This document shows, one piece after another, positions 1 through 4,613 of a stretch of 33,052 nt of DNA. The stretch covers positions 1 to 33,052 of the IMG/VR virus record IMGVR_UViG_3300030329_002906; one strand, 5' to 3'. Source of the DNA: a virus. A model generated the notes under the pieces. That model worked only from the letters and a program-made list of their open reading frames with translations, searched no databases and was not told the origin of the DNA. Each line of letters starts with the position of its first letter. Positions within the stretch are counted from its first letter, which is position 1. Made by a program: the position numbers and the translations under genes.

Positions 1-8
1 TTTATTTG

Positions 9-53
9 TTCGAGGTGTTCGAGGTGTTCGAGGTGTTCGAGGTGTTCGAGGTG
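9..53. repeat. Five tandem copies of the 9-mer TTCGAGGTG
   Basis: Five exact copies of TTCGAGGTG are followed by the partial copy TTCGACC. The unit is a multiple of three, so it leaves open reading frames (Phe-Glu-Val on plus, Asn-Thr-Ser on minus), but no ribosome binding site or plausible protein accompanies them. The array looks like non-coding repeat DNA, and its copy number differs from the right-end array. Confidence 0.95.
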
Positions 54-83
54 TTCGACCGTTTAAACCATTGCGCACCACAC

Positions 84-116
84 GATCGTCGCCTGAGTAC
101 TAAGACGATCATTTTT
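84..116 (+). terminator. Hairpin plus T-run, putative intrinsic terminator
   Basis: GATCGTC (84-90) pairs with GACGATC (104-110) around a 13-base loop and is followed by A then T5 (112-116). The orientation would stop plus-strand transcripts entering from the sigma-54-like region across the joined ends. The stem is only 7 bp and moderately AT-rich, so it would be weak. Each arm carries a GATC site, the usual Dam target. The right-end copy has T6. Confidence 0.45.
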
Positions 117-256
117 AAAAATGGGTCGCAGTGCATCGATTGGCCAATAAATCTTGCCGTTTTTATTACCACTGTCACGCGCTCCGCGTTACGATGATTA
201 CATCGGAAACGGGAACAACCAAACAACTTCAACCCCCGTCCGATGGAGCAACCAAA

Positions 257-346
257 ATGACTAAGACTCGACACCTCATTCTATCTGCAATCGCCACACT
301 TGCTGCTGCTGGTTTTGCTCCCTTCATGCTCTCAATTGCAGCATAG
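257..346 (+). CDS. Small hydrophobic membrane peptide (29 aa)
   Basis: The peptide has a short basic start (MTKTRH) followed by one continuous hydrophobic stretch rich in Leu, Ile and Ala, as expected for a single membrane helix or uncleaved signal anchor. The start at 257 is chosen because GGAGC lies about 8 bases upstream. An in-frame ATG at 131 lacks such a site and would add a non-hydrophobic leader. Another tiny membrane peptide follows after 10 bases. The function is unknown. Small phage membrane peptides of this type can be inhibitors, holin-like or superinfection-related, but nothing here decides which. Confidence 0.55.
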   Translation: MTKTRHLILSAIATLAAAGFAPFMLSIAA

Positions 347-356
347 GGGGGCGGAC

Positions 357-437
357 ATGGACTCTATCAAGCGTATTGCTTTTCTATCCATCACCGGCTT
401 CACTGCTATTTCATACCTTTCATTGGTGCTAGTATGA
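357..437 (+). CDS. Small hydrophobic membrane peptide (26 aa)
   Basis: The peptide starts MDSIKR and continues as one hydrophobic segment to the end (…LSLVLV), so a single membrane helix is likely. A G-rich tract (GGGGGG) lies just upstream at a suitable ribosome-binding distance. Its stop overlaps the next start in an ATGA arrangement at 434-437, which implies translational coupling with the 98-residue gene that follows. This coupling is the main evidence that it is a real gene. No function can be assigned. Confidence 0.5.
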   Translation: MDSIKRIAFLSITGFTAISYLSLVLV

Positions 438-730
438 AAATCGAATTTGAAGGTTACACGGTTTACCTTTCTAAAATTGGCAATCATTCACACAGAGCAA
501 TTGTGAACTTGCACCTTGTCGGTTCAGTAGGTGGATTCTCTGTCGAAAGTGATTTGATTCTGATTGATTCAAACTATTCTAAAGCACTGAGAAGCCTATC
601 CTCGAAACTGGACGTGGTGGCGCTAACGCTCGAATACATGTCAAATGAGCCGGCCTGTTCTGATGTCGAGAAATTGAGCGAATCAGTATATTCCTATTCA
701 CTTCAAATTGGAGATTTTGACAATGCTTGA
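434..730 (+). CDS. Hypothetical protein (98 aa)
   Basis: I do not recognise this protein. Its first half is rich in beta-forming residues, with alternating hydrophobic positions (KIEFEGYTVYLSKIG, then FSVESDLILID). The second half looks helical. There are no cysteine clusters, signal peptide or membrane segment. It starts inside the stop of the upstream membrane peptide (ATGA) and overlaps the next gene by 8 bases, so it sits in a tightly packed cotranscribed group. It is probably a cytoplasmic early accessory protein, by inference only. Confidence 0.7.
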   Translation: MKIEFEGYTVYLSKIGNHSHRAIVNLHLVGSVGGFSVESDLILIDSNYSKALRSLSSKLDVVALTLEYMSNEPACSDVEKLSESVYSYSLQIGDFDNA

Positions 731-1019
731 TCTTGTCATGAAAGAAATGAACTTTGAGCTGTTGCGTGCATCTTGTAGCCGCTTGATCTTCTGTCACTGT
801 GGAGCCGTCCTTGACGTGCGTCGGGCTGTACTGGCCTACATTGACTATGATCGAGAGACCGTGGCTATGCATTGCATGTGTGGGGATTGTTGGGACAATG
901 GCAACGGGGCCCGGTTTCAAGGTGCCTACGATAACATCATACAGCGCTTGAGAAGCGGTGAGGCCGCAGGCAAGGATCCGGATCTATTTTCACTTGTGAT
1001 CACAGATGGGCGCGACTGA
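723..1019 (+). CDS. Hypothetical cysteine-rich protein (98 aa)
   Basis: The start at 723 is preferred over an upstream in-frame start at 708 because GGAG lies about 10 bases before it. Two cysteine clusters are visible: CHCG around residues 24-27, and an HCMCGDCW stretch around residues 49-56. Together they resemble a small zinc-binding fold. No DNA-binding or enzymatic motif is otherwise recognisable. It overlaps the preceding gene by 8 bases. A GC-rich hairpin follows directly after the stop. Confidence 0.65.
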   Translation: MLDLVMKEMNFELLRASCSRLIFCHCGAVLDVRRAVLAYIDYDRETVAMHCMCGDCWDNGNGARFQGAYDNIIQRLRSGEAAGKDPDLFSLVITDGRD

Positions 1020-1031
1020 ACCACCCACCCA

Positions 1032-1047
1032 GCCCCCCACGGGGGGC
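1032..1047 (+). other. GC-rich intergenic hairpin
   Basis: GCCCCC and GGGGGC pair around CACG just after a stop codon. No T-run follows, so this is not a standard intrinsic terminator. It may mark an mRNA processing or stability point between the genes at 723 and 1077. Confidence 0.4.
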
Positions 1048-1076
1048 GCAAACAATCCACCATAGGACATAGAGCA

Positions 1077-1370
1077 ATGACCCTTCCGGAGCACATAGAG
1101 ACCATGCAGGACGCAATCCACGAGCTAGGCCTTCAGGAGCAAATATGCGATGAATTGAAAGCAGAGCTTGATTGGATGATTGATAAGATGAACGAAGTTC
1201 TATTTTGTGTTGAGGCGATCAGACCGGGCATGTCCGAGCGCATGCGTGCCGCGATTTCTCAGGACGCAGACGAAAAGATCAAAGGTTCCACGAAACCCAA
1301 CAGATACCTGAGCAGGCTTATCGATGTATTGATGGCTGACAGTCACTTAAGCCCCGATGAACGGCCTTGA
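1077..1370 (+). CDS. Hypothetical helical protein (97 aa)
   Basis: This is a mostly alpha-helical, moderately acidic protein with heptad-like spacing over its first half (HIETMQDAIHELGLQEQ and onward). I recognise no family. It begins after the short GC-rich hairpin region and its start is preceded by AGAGCA, a weak ribosome binding site. It has no membrane segment and only two cysteines. It lies in a run of small plus-strand genes, so it is probably an early accessory protein, but its role is unknown. Confidence 0.6.
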   Translation: MTLPEHIETMQDAIHELGLQEQICDELKAELDWMIDKMNEVLFCVEAIRPGMSERMRAAISQDADEKIKGSTKPNRYLSRLIDVLMADSHLSPDERP

Positions 1371-1382
1371 ATTGTCCCCAGC

Positions 1383-1403
1383 CTACCCGACCTTGTCGGG
1401 TAG
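1383..1403 (+). other. Perfect 9-bp hairpin between genes
   Basis: CTACCCGAC (1383-1391) and GTCGGGTAG (1395-1403) form a perfect stem around a CTT loop. There is no T-run downstream. It sits between the genes at 1077 and 1441 and may be an RNA processing or stability element or a factor-assisted pause site. It is the second such GC-rich hairpin in this operon. Confidence 0.55.
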
Positions 1404-1440
1404 CCTAGATGACTATTCAACCCAACGGAGCAACACGGCA

Positions 1441-1704
1441 ATGACCTATCAACAATTGGCCTACTTCCTACTGGATACCATTAAAGGCGGACCGTACCCG
1501 CTCACCCGCGCGGTACTGGATGAAACGGATCCGGATATCGTGTCGGATATCATGTCGGATATCCTCGACTATGCGGATCGGCGTTCTCAAATTGGGGTAC
1601 CGGTGTTTACTGCCGAGGAATTCTCGCGGGCCCGTGTATTGCAGAATTGGACGAAATACCGAGATCAACCGGCCGCAGCATTCATTGATCGAGGTGCCAA
1701 ATGA
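1441..1704 (+). CDS. Hypothetical protein (87 aa)
   Basis: The start at 1441 is chosen because GGAGC lies about 10 bases upstream and the alternative start at 1357 would place the hairpin inside the gene. The protein is unrecognised. Around residues 31-41 it contains a short internal repeat (DIVSDIMSDILD) encoded by three GGATATC-containing 12-bp units, a local tandem duplication in the DNA. Its stop overlaps the start of a membrane peptide (ATGA at 1701-1704). Confidence 0.65.
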   Translation: MTYQQLAYFLLDTIKGGPYPLTRAVLDETDPDIVSDIMSDILDYADRRSQIGVPVFTAEEFSRARVLQNWTKYRDQPAAAFIDRGAK

Positions 1705-1781
1705 GTACCGTCCTACTGACCCTTGCTTGTGTGCTGCTATCGGCTGCATTCGGCCTATCCCTTTATCTCATGGAGTATTGA
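1701..1781 (+). CDS. Small membrane peptide (26 aa)
   Basis: The peptide starts MSTVLLTLA and is hydrophobic nearly to its end (…SLYLMEY), so one membrane helix is expected. It is coupled to the gene before it through an ATGA overlap, and the next gene starts 5 bases after its stop. It is the third peptide of this kind in the left operon, with those at 257 and 357. The function is unknown. The tight coupling on both sides supports translation. Confidence 0.5.
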   Translation: MSTVLLTLACVLLSAAFGLSLYLMEY

Positions 1782-1785
1782 GCAA

Positions 1786-1971
1786 ATGATGTATAAAGCA
1801 CCACAAGTGCCAGATGAAGCCCCCAACAGTGTAGATCCGGGTATCGTTCGATCGGGACTAGATGAATTGAACCCGGTAGATCGCTTCCATACCGTGTGCG
1901 ACGGGTCAACCCGTGGTCCTGTTATCGAGTTCACTAACCATGGCCAGCCAGATCCGGAGGTGGTCCGATGA
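1786..1971 (+). CDS. Short paralogue of the downstream Gp88-like gene (61 aa)
   Basis: The first dozen residues (MMYKAPQVPDEA) nearly match the start of the next protein (MTYKAPQVPEEA), and the two genes share a 24-bp exact direct repeat (1791-1814 and 1973-1996). The tail of the peptide, GPVIEFTNHG, matches GPVIGFPDHG near the C-terminus of the larger protein. The gene therefore looks like a copy that kept both ends and lost the cysteine-bearing core. It overlaps the larger gene by 4 bases (ATGA) and is in frame throughout. It may be a deletion remnant or a small regulator or competitor of the full-length protein. Confidence 0.6.
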   Translation: MMYKAPQVPDEAPNSVDPGIVRSGLDELNPVDRFHTVCDGSTRGPVIEFTNHGQPDPEVVR

Positions 1972-2684
1972 CGTATAAAGCACCACAAGTGCCAGAGGAG
2001 GCCGCCCTCTGGACGGGAACCACTAACAATACAAAGACAGGACCAGTTCCTACCCTGGCCATTGGTCGCACCCGCGAGGAGAGCAAGGCCTCGTGCGTGG
2101 GTTGCAAGCACCTTACGGACGGCACGTGCTACGCGCAGAACGGTACTGTGGCCATGGGTCACAATGCCATGGTCAAGGCCTATGCGAAAGACCCTGAACC
2201 GGAGCGTAGGTATAGCCTCAAGCGAGCGCTTGCCAATCGTAGGCTATCGGCGAAGATGGTAAGACTGGGCAGTATCGGCGACCCTGGCGCGCTACCCGGT
2301 GGATACCTGGCACGTGTGCTGGATGTCATCAAGGGGGAAGGGCTCGACCCGGTAGGATATACGCATCATTGGCGCGGCCGTCCAGATCTTGCGGGCCTGT
2401 TTATGGCGAGCGTTGACACGCTACAAGAAGCCGATCAAGCTATCCGTGCAGGGTTCCGCGCTGCCGTGGTGCTGCCGTGGGATTGGACTCAGCAACGGTT
2501 CAAGACTCCAGAAGGGAACGCGGGTATCGTTTGCCCTGCAATCCTCAAGCCGGACGTTGTGACGTGCAATACCTGTCGGTTGTGCAATGGGGCGAAAGCG
2601 GGCCCTGTGATCGGCTTTCCTGACCACGGGCCGAAAGTCCGCCATCTGATCCGTAAACTAAAGAGGAGCAATAACAATGAGTAA
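1968..2684 (+). CDS. Gp88-like cysteine-rich phage protein (238 aa)
   Basis: The protein resembles the phage Gene-product-88 family seen in many phages, whose function is not established. Visible landmarks are CVGCKHLTDGTCYA (Cys 43, 46 and 54), an IGDPG stretch near residue 103, GYTHHW at 130-135, MASVDT near 146, and a C-terminal set CPA…CNTCRLCNG (Cys 189, 200, 203 and 206). The cysteine spacing suggests a bound metal or iron-sulfur centre. GYTHHW and the cysteines recall metalloenzymes, but no reaction can be named. It follows a shortened copy of itself and overlaps the next gene by 8 bases. The assignment is from memory of the family pattern. Confidence 0.6.
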   Translation: MTYKAPQVPEEAALWTGTTNNTKTGPVPTLAIGRTREESKASCVGCKHLTDGTCYAQNGTVAMGHNAMVKAYAKDPEPERRYSLKRALANRRLSAKMVRLGSIGDPGALPGGYLARVLDVIKGEGLDPVGYTHHWRGRPDLAGLFMASVDTLQEADQAIRAGFRAAVVLPWDWTQQRFKTPEGNAGIVCPAILKPDVVTCNTCRLCNGAKAGPVIGFPDHGPKVRHLIRKLKRSNNNE

Positions 2685-2871
2685 GATCAACCCAACTAAG
2701 GCATACCAGATCACTATCAAGGGATTCTTAGTCTACCAACCAACCACGGATCAGAAGTGGGACACCGTCCATCACCAGGAAGTCGAGGAACTACTCCGTC
2801 TTATGCTGGCCACAGAGGCCTACCCTGAAGTGGAGATCGTAGAGCTGATCCCGGTAGGGGATGAACGATGA
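2677..2871 (+). CDS. Hypothetical protein (64 aa)
   Basis: A clear ribosome binding site (AGAGGAGC) lies before the start. The small protein has beta-type alternation at its start (AYQITIKGFLVYQ), then a helix, then a short strand (VEIVELIPV). That is a compact alpha/beta layout with no catalytic motif. It overlaps the Gp88-like gene by 8 bases and the next gene by 4 bases (ATGA). The function is unknown. Confidence 0.7.
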   Translation: MSKINPTKAYQITIKGFLVYQPTTDQKWDTVHHQEVEELLRLMLATEAYPEVEIVELIPVGDER

Positions 2872-3140
2872 GAGGTCCAGCCATAGCACTGGTGACAATG
2901 GTTCAATGCTTCAATACCGTCGACGATCCGATCGATGTCTCTACATGGACAAGGGAAGAGCGGATAGCCTTCCTGTATCCGAATGCGTTCTTCTTGATTC
3001 TGCTGGCTGTGATTGCCATCTGGACGTTGGAGAAGATCGTGAACGGTAAGGTAATCATCGATGACCTGGACGCCCTCGAAGAAGAGAACGAACTTCGGCG
3101 CGAGTTGAGGCGTCACTCCAGGTATCGCTATCGCAGGTAG
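2868..3140 (+). CDS. Membrane protein with basic C-terminus (90 aa)
   Basis: A strong hydrophobic segment (AFFLILLAVIAIWTL, about residues 40-54) predicts one membrane helix. The first 15 residues are also fairly hydrophobic and could be a second, weaker segment. The C-terminal third starts with acidic residues (DDLDALEEENE) and ends in arginines (RRHSRYRYRR). It starts in an ATGA overlap and is the last gene of the left operon before the control region. The role is unknown. Confidence 0.65.
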   Translation: MRGPAIALVTMVQCFNTVDDPIDVSTWTREERIAFLYPNAFFLILLAVIAIWTLEKIVNGKVIIDDLDALEEENELRRELRRHSRYRYRR

Positions 3141-3162
3141 TGACTATGCATGGTGCAATATG

Positions 3163-3194
3163 ATCCTGGTGTTCCATCGATGGAGCACCAGGAT
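3163..3194. repeat. 32-bp near-perfect palindrome
   Basis: ATCCTGGTGTTCCATC (3163-3178) and GATGGAGCACCAGGAT (3179-3194) are inverted copies with one T-G wobble. As DNA this is a strong operator-like dyad, and as RNA it is a 16-bp hairpin after the last gene of the left operon. No T-run follows. It contains two head-to-head copies of the 10-mer GTGYTCCATC, which recurs at 3236, 3314 (diverged) and 3369. Confidence 0.85.
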
Positions 3195-3235
3195 AACTTT
3201 GTTCAAACCCTGGATACCGTGTGAAACTGTAGATA

Positions 3236-3390
3236 GTGCTCCATCCTTTACTCCTGGAAGTATGAATAAATAATATTTATAGGGGAAAACTAAAGAGGAA
3301 AGTTTATAGGAAAATGCTCCATGGTTAGAACACTTGAGCCATATCCAAGGATTGAGCGCGACTATGGCGTGTTCCATCAGTGTTCTAACC
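3236..3390. repeat. Further GTGYTCCATC copies and GGTTAGAACAC inverted repeat
   Basis: GTGCTCCATC occurs at 3236-3245, a diverged ATGCTCCATG at 3314-3323 and GTGTTCCATC at 3369-3378. GGTTAGAACAC (3323-3333) is the exact inverse of GTGTTCTAACC (3380-3390), enclosing 46 bases. The repeat family looks like protein binding sites spread over about 220 bases. No gene is evident here, and a minus-strand open frame over the region has no ribosome binding site. Confidence 0.7.
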
Positions 3391-3448
3391 TTTGGGGGGA
3401 TGGTACAGGGTAGAGAGCCCTTGTAGTCCTTGCGGAGGTGCGGATCCT

Positions 3449-3532
3449 ATGGATGGATACCTGGTCATTTGGGGCGCTGAAAAGCTTCGGGATCTCGCGT
3501 GGTTAGGCCTTGACGGGTCTTGTATCGGATGA
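3449..3532 (+). CDS. Possible 27-residue peptide with an ideal ribosome binding site
   Basis: ATG at 3449 is preceded at 8 bases by GGAGGTG, a seven-base match to the usual 16S tail complement. The frame encodes 27 residues (start MDGYLVIWGAEKL) and stops with TGA at 3530-3532. It is not strongly hydrophobic. It lies alone in the control region, so it might be a leader peptide or a short regulatory protein. The ribosome binding site is the only real evidence. Confidence 0.4.
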   Translation: MDGYLVIWGAEKLRDLAWLGLDGSCIG

Positions 3533-3567
3533 ACGAGAAGGGGAATAACGGAGACCTACCGTTCATC
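3528..3567. repeat. Inverted repeat GATGAACG/CGTTCATC
   Basis: GATGAACG (3528-3535) and CGTTCATC (3560-3567) are exact inverse copies 24 bases apart. The first arm overlaps the stop of the small frame at 3449. This could be an RNA stem or a split operator. Confidence 0.55.
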
Positions 3568-3637
3568 TCGAACGGAAAAGCTGAACAAGATCAAGCGCTT
3601 CCATCAAAGATAGTGAACGTATCAACACGAACACGGC

Positions 3638-3800
3638 GGACATTTATTGTCCGTATGGTTTTCAACACGGGCTGAACTTTTGTTCATGGCTCAACCGTCA
3701 AGGCAAGATCTGTTCCGACATTTTTCGTCCGGACATTTTTTGTCCGTATAGTTTTCAACCGGGTGATGGTTGATACGGTCAGTTATTGTCCGTATGATCC
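3638..3800. repeat. Tandem GGACA-T-rich-TGTCC dyads with TTGTCCGTAT repeats
   Basis: GGACATTTATTGTCC (3638-3652), CGACATTTTTCGTCC (3716-3730) and GGACATTTTTTGTCC (3731-3745) share one design: a 5-bp inverted arm around five T-rich bases. The last two are directly adjacent. A similar dyad, GAAC-TTTT-GTTC, lies at 3674-3685. TTGTCCGTAT follows or closes the dyads at 3647, 3740 and 3787, each time leading into a -10-like hexamer (TATGGT, TATAGT or TATGAT). The copies at 3647 and 3740 continue identically with TTTTCAAC. They are probably regulator sites overlapping tandem promoter-like elements ahead of the late operon. Confidence 0.7.
3770..3798 (+). promoter_or_regulatory. Sigma-70-type promoter of the late operon
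   Basis: TTGATA (3770-3775), a 17-base spacer and TATGAT (3793-3798) form a near-consensus promoter. Transcription would start near 3805, about 95 bases before the first late gene at 3900. The third TTGTCCGTAT repeat lies in the spacer and runs into the -10 box, so a protein binding that repeat would affect this promoter directly. Confidence 0.65.
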
Positions 3801-3876
3801 GTGATACGATCGAGAGGTGCCCCCCCTCAGACGTAGGGGTGCCTCACTCTCTGAACTTTCCGCAATTTAAAAGACG

Positions 3877-3888
3877 TTGACGCGTCAA
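3877..3888. promoter_or_regulatory. 12-bp perfect palindrome before the first late gene
   Basis: TTGACGCGTCAA is a perfect palindrome ending beside the AAGG ribosome binding site of the gene at 3900. It lies in the leader about 75 bases after the expected transcript start. It may be an operator or a small RNA stem controlling the first late cistron. Confidence 0.5.
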
Positions 3889-3899
3889 GGACTACCGCC

Positions 3900-4151
3900 A
3901 TGGCTAAAAAGGGAATACGAGCTACAAGGCAAAGACGTAGGACGGGTAAGTCGTCCAAGCGAAACCCAACCAGAAAGGCTCTGGTGAAGTCGCTCAGGGC
4001 TCGGAATAAGAAGGGTGGGAAGTCAAAAGTGTACAACCCTGAAGGTCTTGCGGCTTATATTGGTAGAAGGAAGGTAGGGAAGAAGACGTTTTACAAGCGC
4101 GCATCGGCGGCCCGGAAGCTCGCGAACAAGAGGCGCAGAGGAAAGAAGTAG
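3900..4151 (+). CDS. Very basic small protein (83 aa)
   Basis: About 34 of 83 residues are Lys or Arg and there is only one acidic residue, so the protein almost certainly binds nucleic acid or another polyanion. The basic clusters run through its length (RATRQRRRTGKSSKR near the start, ANKRRRGKK at the end), with a short YNPEGLAAYIGRRKVGKKTFY middle that could fold. It is the first late gene and directly precedes the terminase genes, separated by no bases from the TTG start of the small subunit. DNA condensation, a packaging aid or an RNA-binding regulator are all possible. I do not recognise the family. Confidence 0.8.
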   Translation: MAKKGIRATRQRRRTGKSSKRNPTRKALVKSLRARNKKGGKSKVYNPEGLAAYIGRRKVGKKTFYKRASAARKLANKRRRGKK

Positions 4152-4613
4152 TTGGCTACAGCCCCGAAATTAAAAAACAAGCTCACGCCCAAGCTTATTG
4201 AGAAGCTGGGCATTGCTTTTGAGCTGGGCTTGAAGTCTGCGGATGCTGCGGCCTACGCGGGTTGTACTGAAGCGACATACTACCGGTGGATGGCTCAAGC
4301 GCGGAATGGTGCGGGTGATCCTCGGTTGCAGTTGTTGTTGAAGGTGGTCGGAGAGGCCAAGGCTCGGAATGTAGAGAAGAACTTGGTGCTTGTGCAAGAA
4401 GCGGCCATGAATGGCTCGTGGCAAGCAGCGGCGTGGATTCTTGAGCGCCGTCACGGGTGGCGTAAAGATGGGCCGATTGAAGAAGTGCCGGACGAGTTGG
4501 CTGAGATCAGCAGTGATCTAACTACACTCGAAGGCAGAAGGCAGGTTGTGAAGGCTTTGAAGGAGTTGCCGCCAGAGCTTTTGCACGAGGCGATGGAAGA
4601 AGAGGCTTCGTAA
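4152..4613 (+). CDS. terS: Terminase small subunit-like protein (153 aa)
   Basis: It has an N-terminal helix-turn-helix-like segment (SADAAAYAGCTEATYYRWMAQ, about residues 32-52), typical of DNA-recognising small terminase subunits. A helical central part and a W-rich segment (AAWILERRHGWRKDG) common in phage small terminases follow. The start is TTG at 4152, directly after the previous stop, with AGAGGAA about 8 bases before. Its stop overlaps the start of the large terminase gene by one base. It would select viral DNA for packaging and load the large subunit. The family assignment rests on position plus this pattern. Confidence 0.8.
   Translation: MATAPKLKNKLTPKLIEKLGIAFELGLKSADAAAYAGCTEATYYRWMAQARNGAGDPRLQLLLKVVGEAKARNVEKNLVLVQEAAMNGSWQAAAWILERRHGWRKDGPIEEVPDELAEISSDLTTLEGRRQVVKALKELPPELLHEAMEEEAS

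Larger units (their letters stand above)
1..124. repeat. Left copy of imperfect terminal direct repeat
   Basis: This segment is repeated at 32920-33052. Both copies start with TTTATTTG, continue into a 9-bp tandem array, and then share about 70 bases including a hairpin. They differ by one tandem unit (5 here, 6 at the right end) and by about three single bases. Identical ends would indicate a simple circular overlap or a packaged terminal redundancy. The differences point to read error, population variation or repeat slippage. Confidence 0.9.

Noticed and set aside
131-200. Sigma-70 promoter ahead of the left operon (TTGGCC and downstream AT-rich bases)
   Set aside because: The hexamer at the right spacing does not resemble a -10 box.
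6-274. Open frames across the 9-bp repeats on both strands (FEV and NTS repeats)
   Set aside because: The unit is a multiple of three, so frames stay open by construction. There is no ribosome binding site or plausible protein.
3144-3377. Minus-strand frame of 77 residues in the control region
   Set aside because: No ribosome binding site, and the frame is explained by inverted repeats. The hydrophobic part arises from AT-rich DNA.
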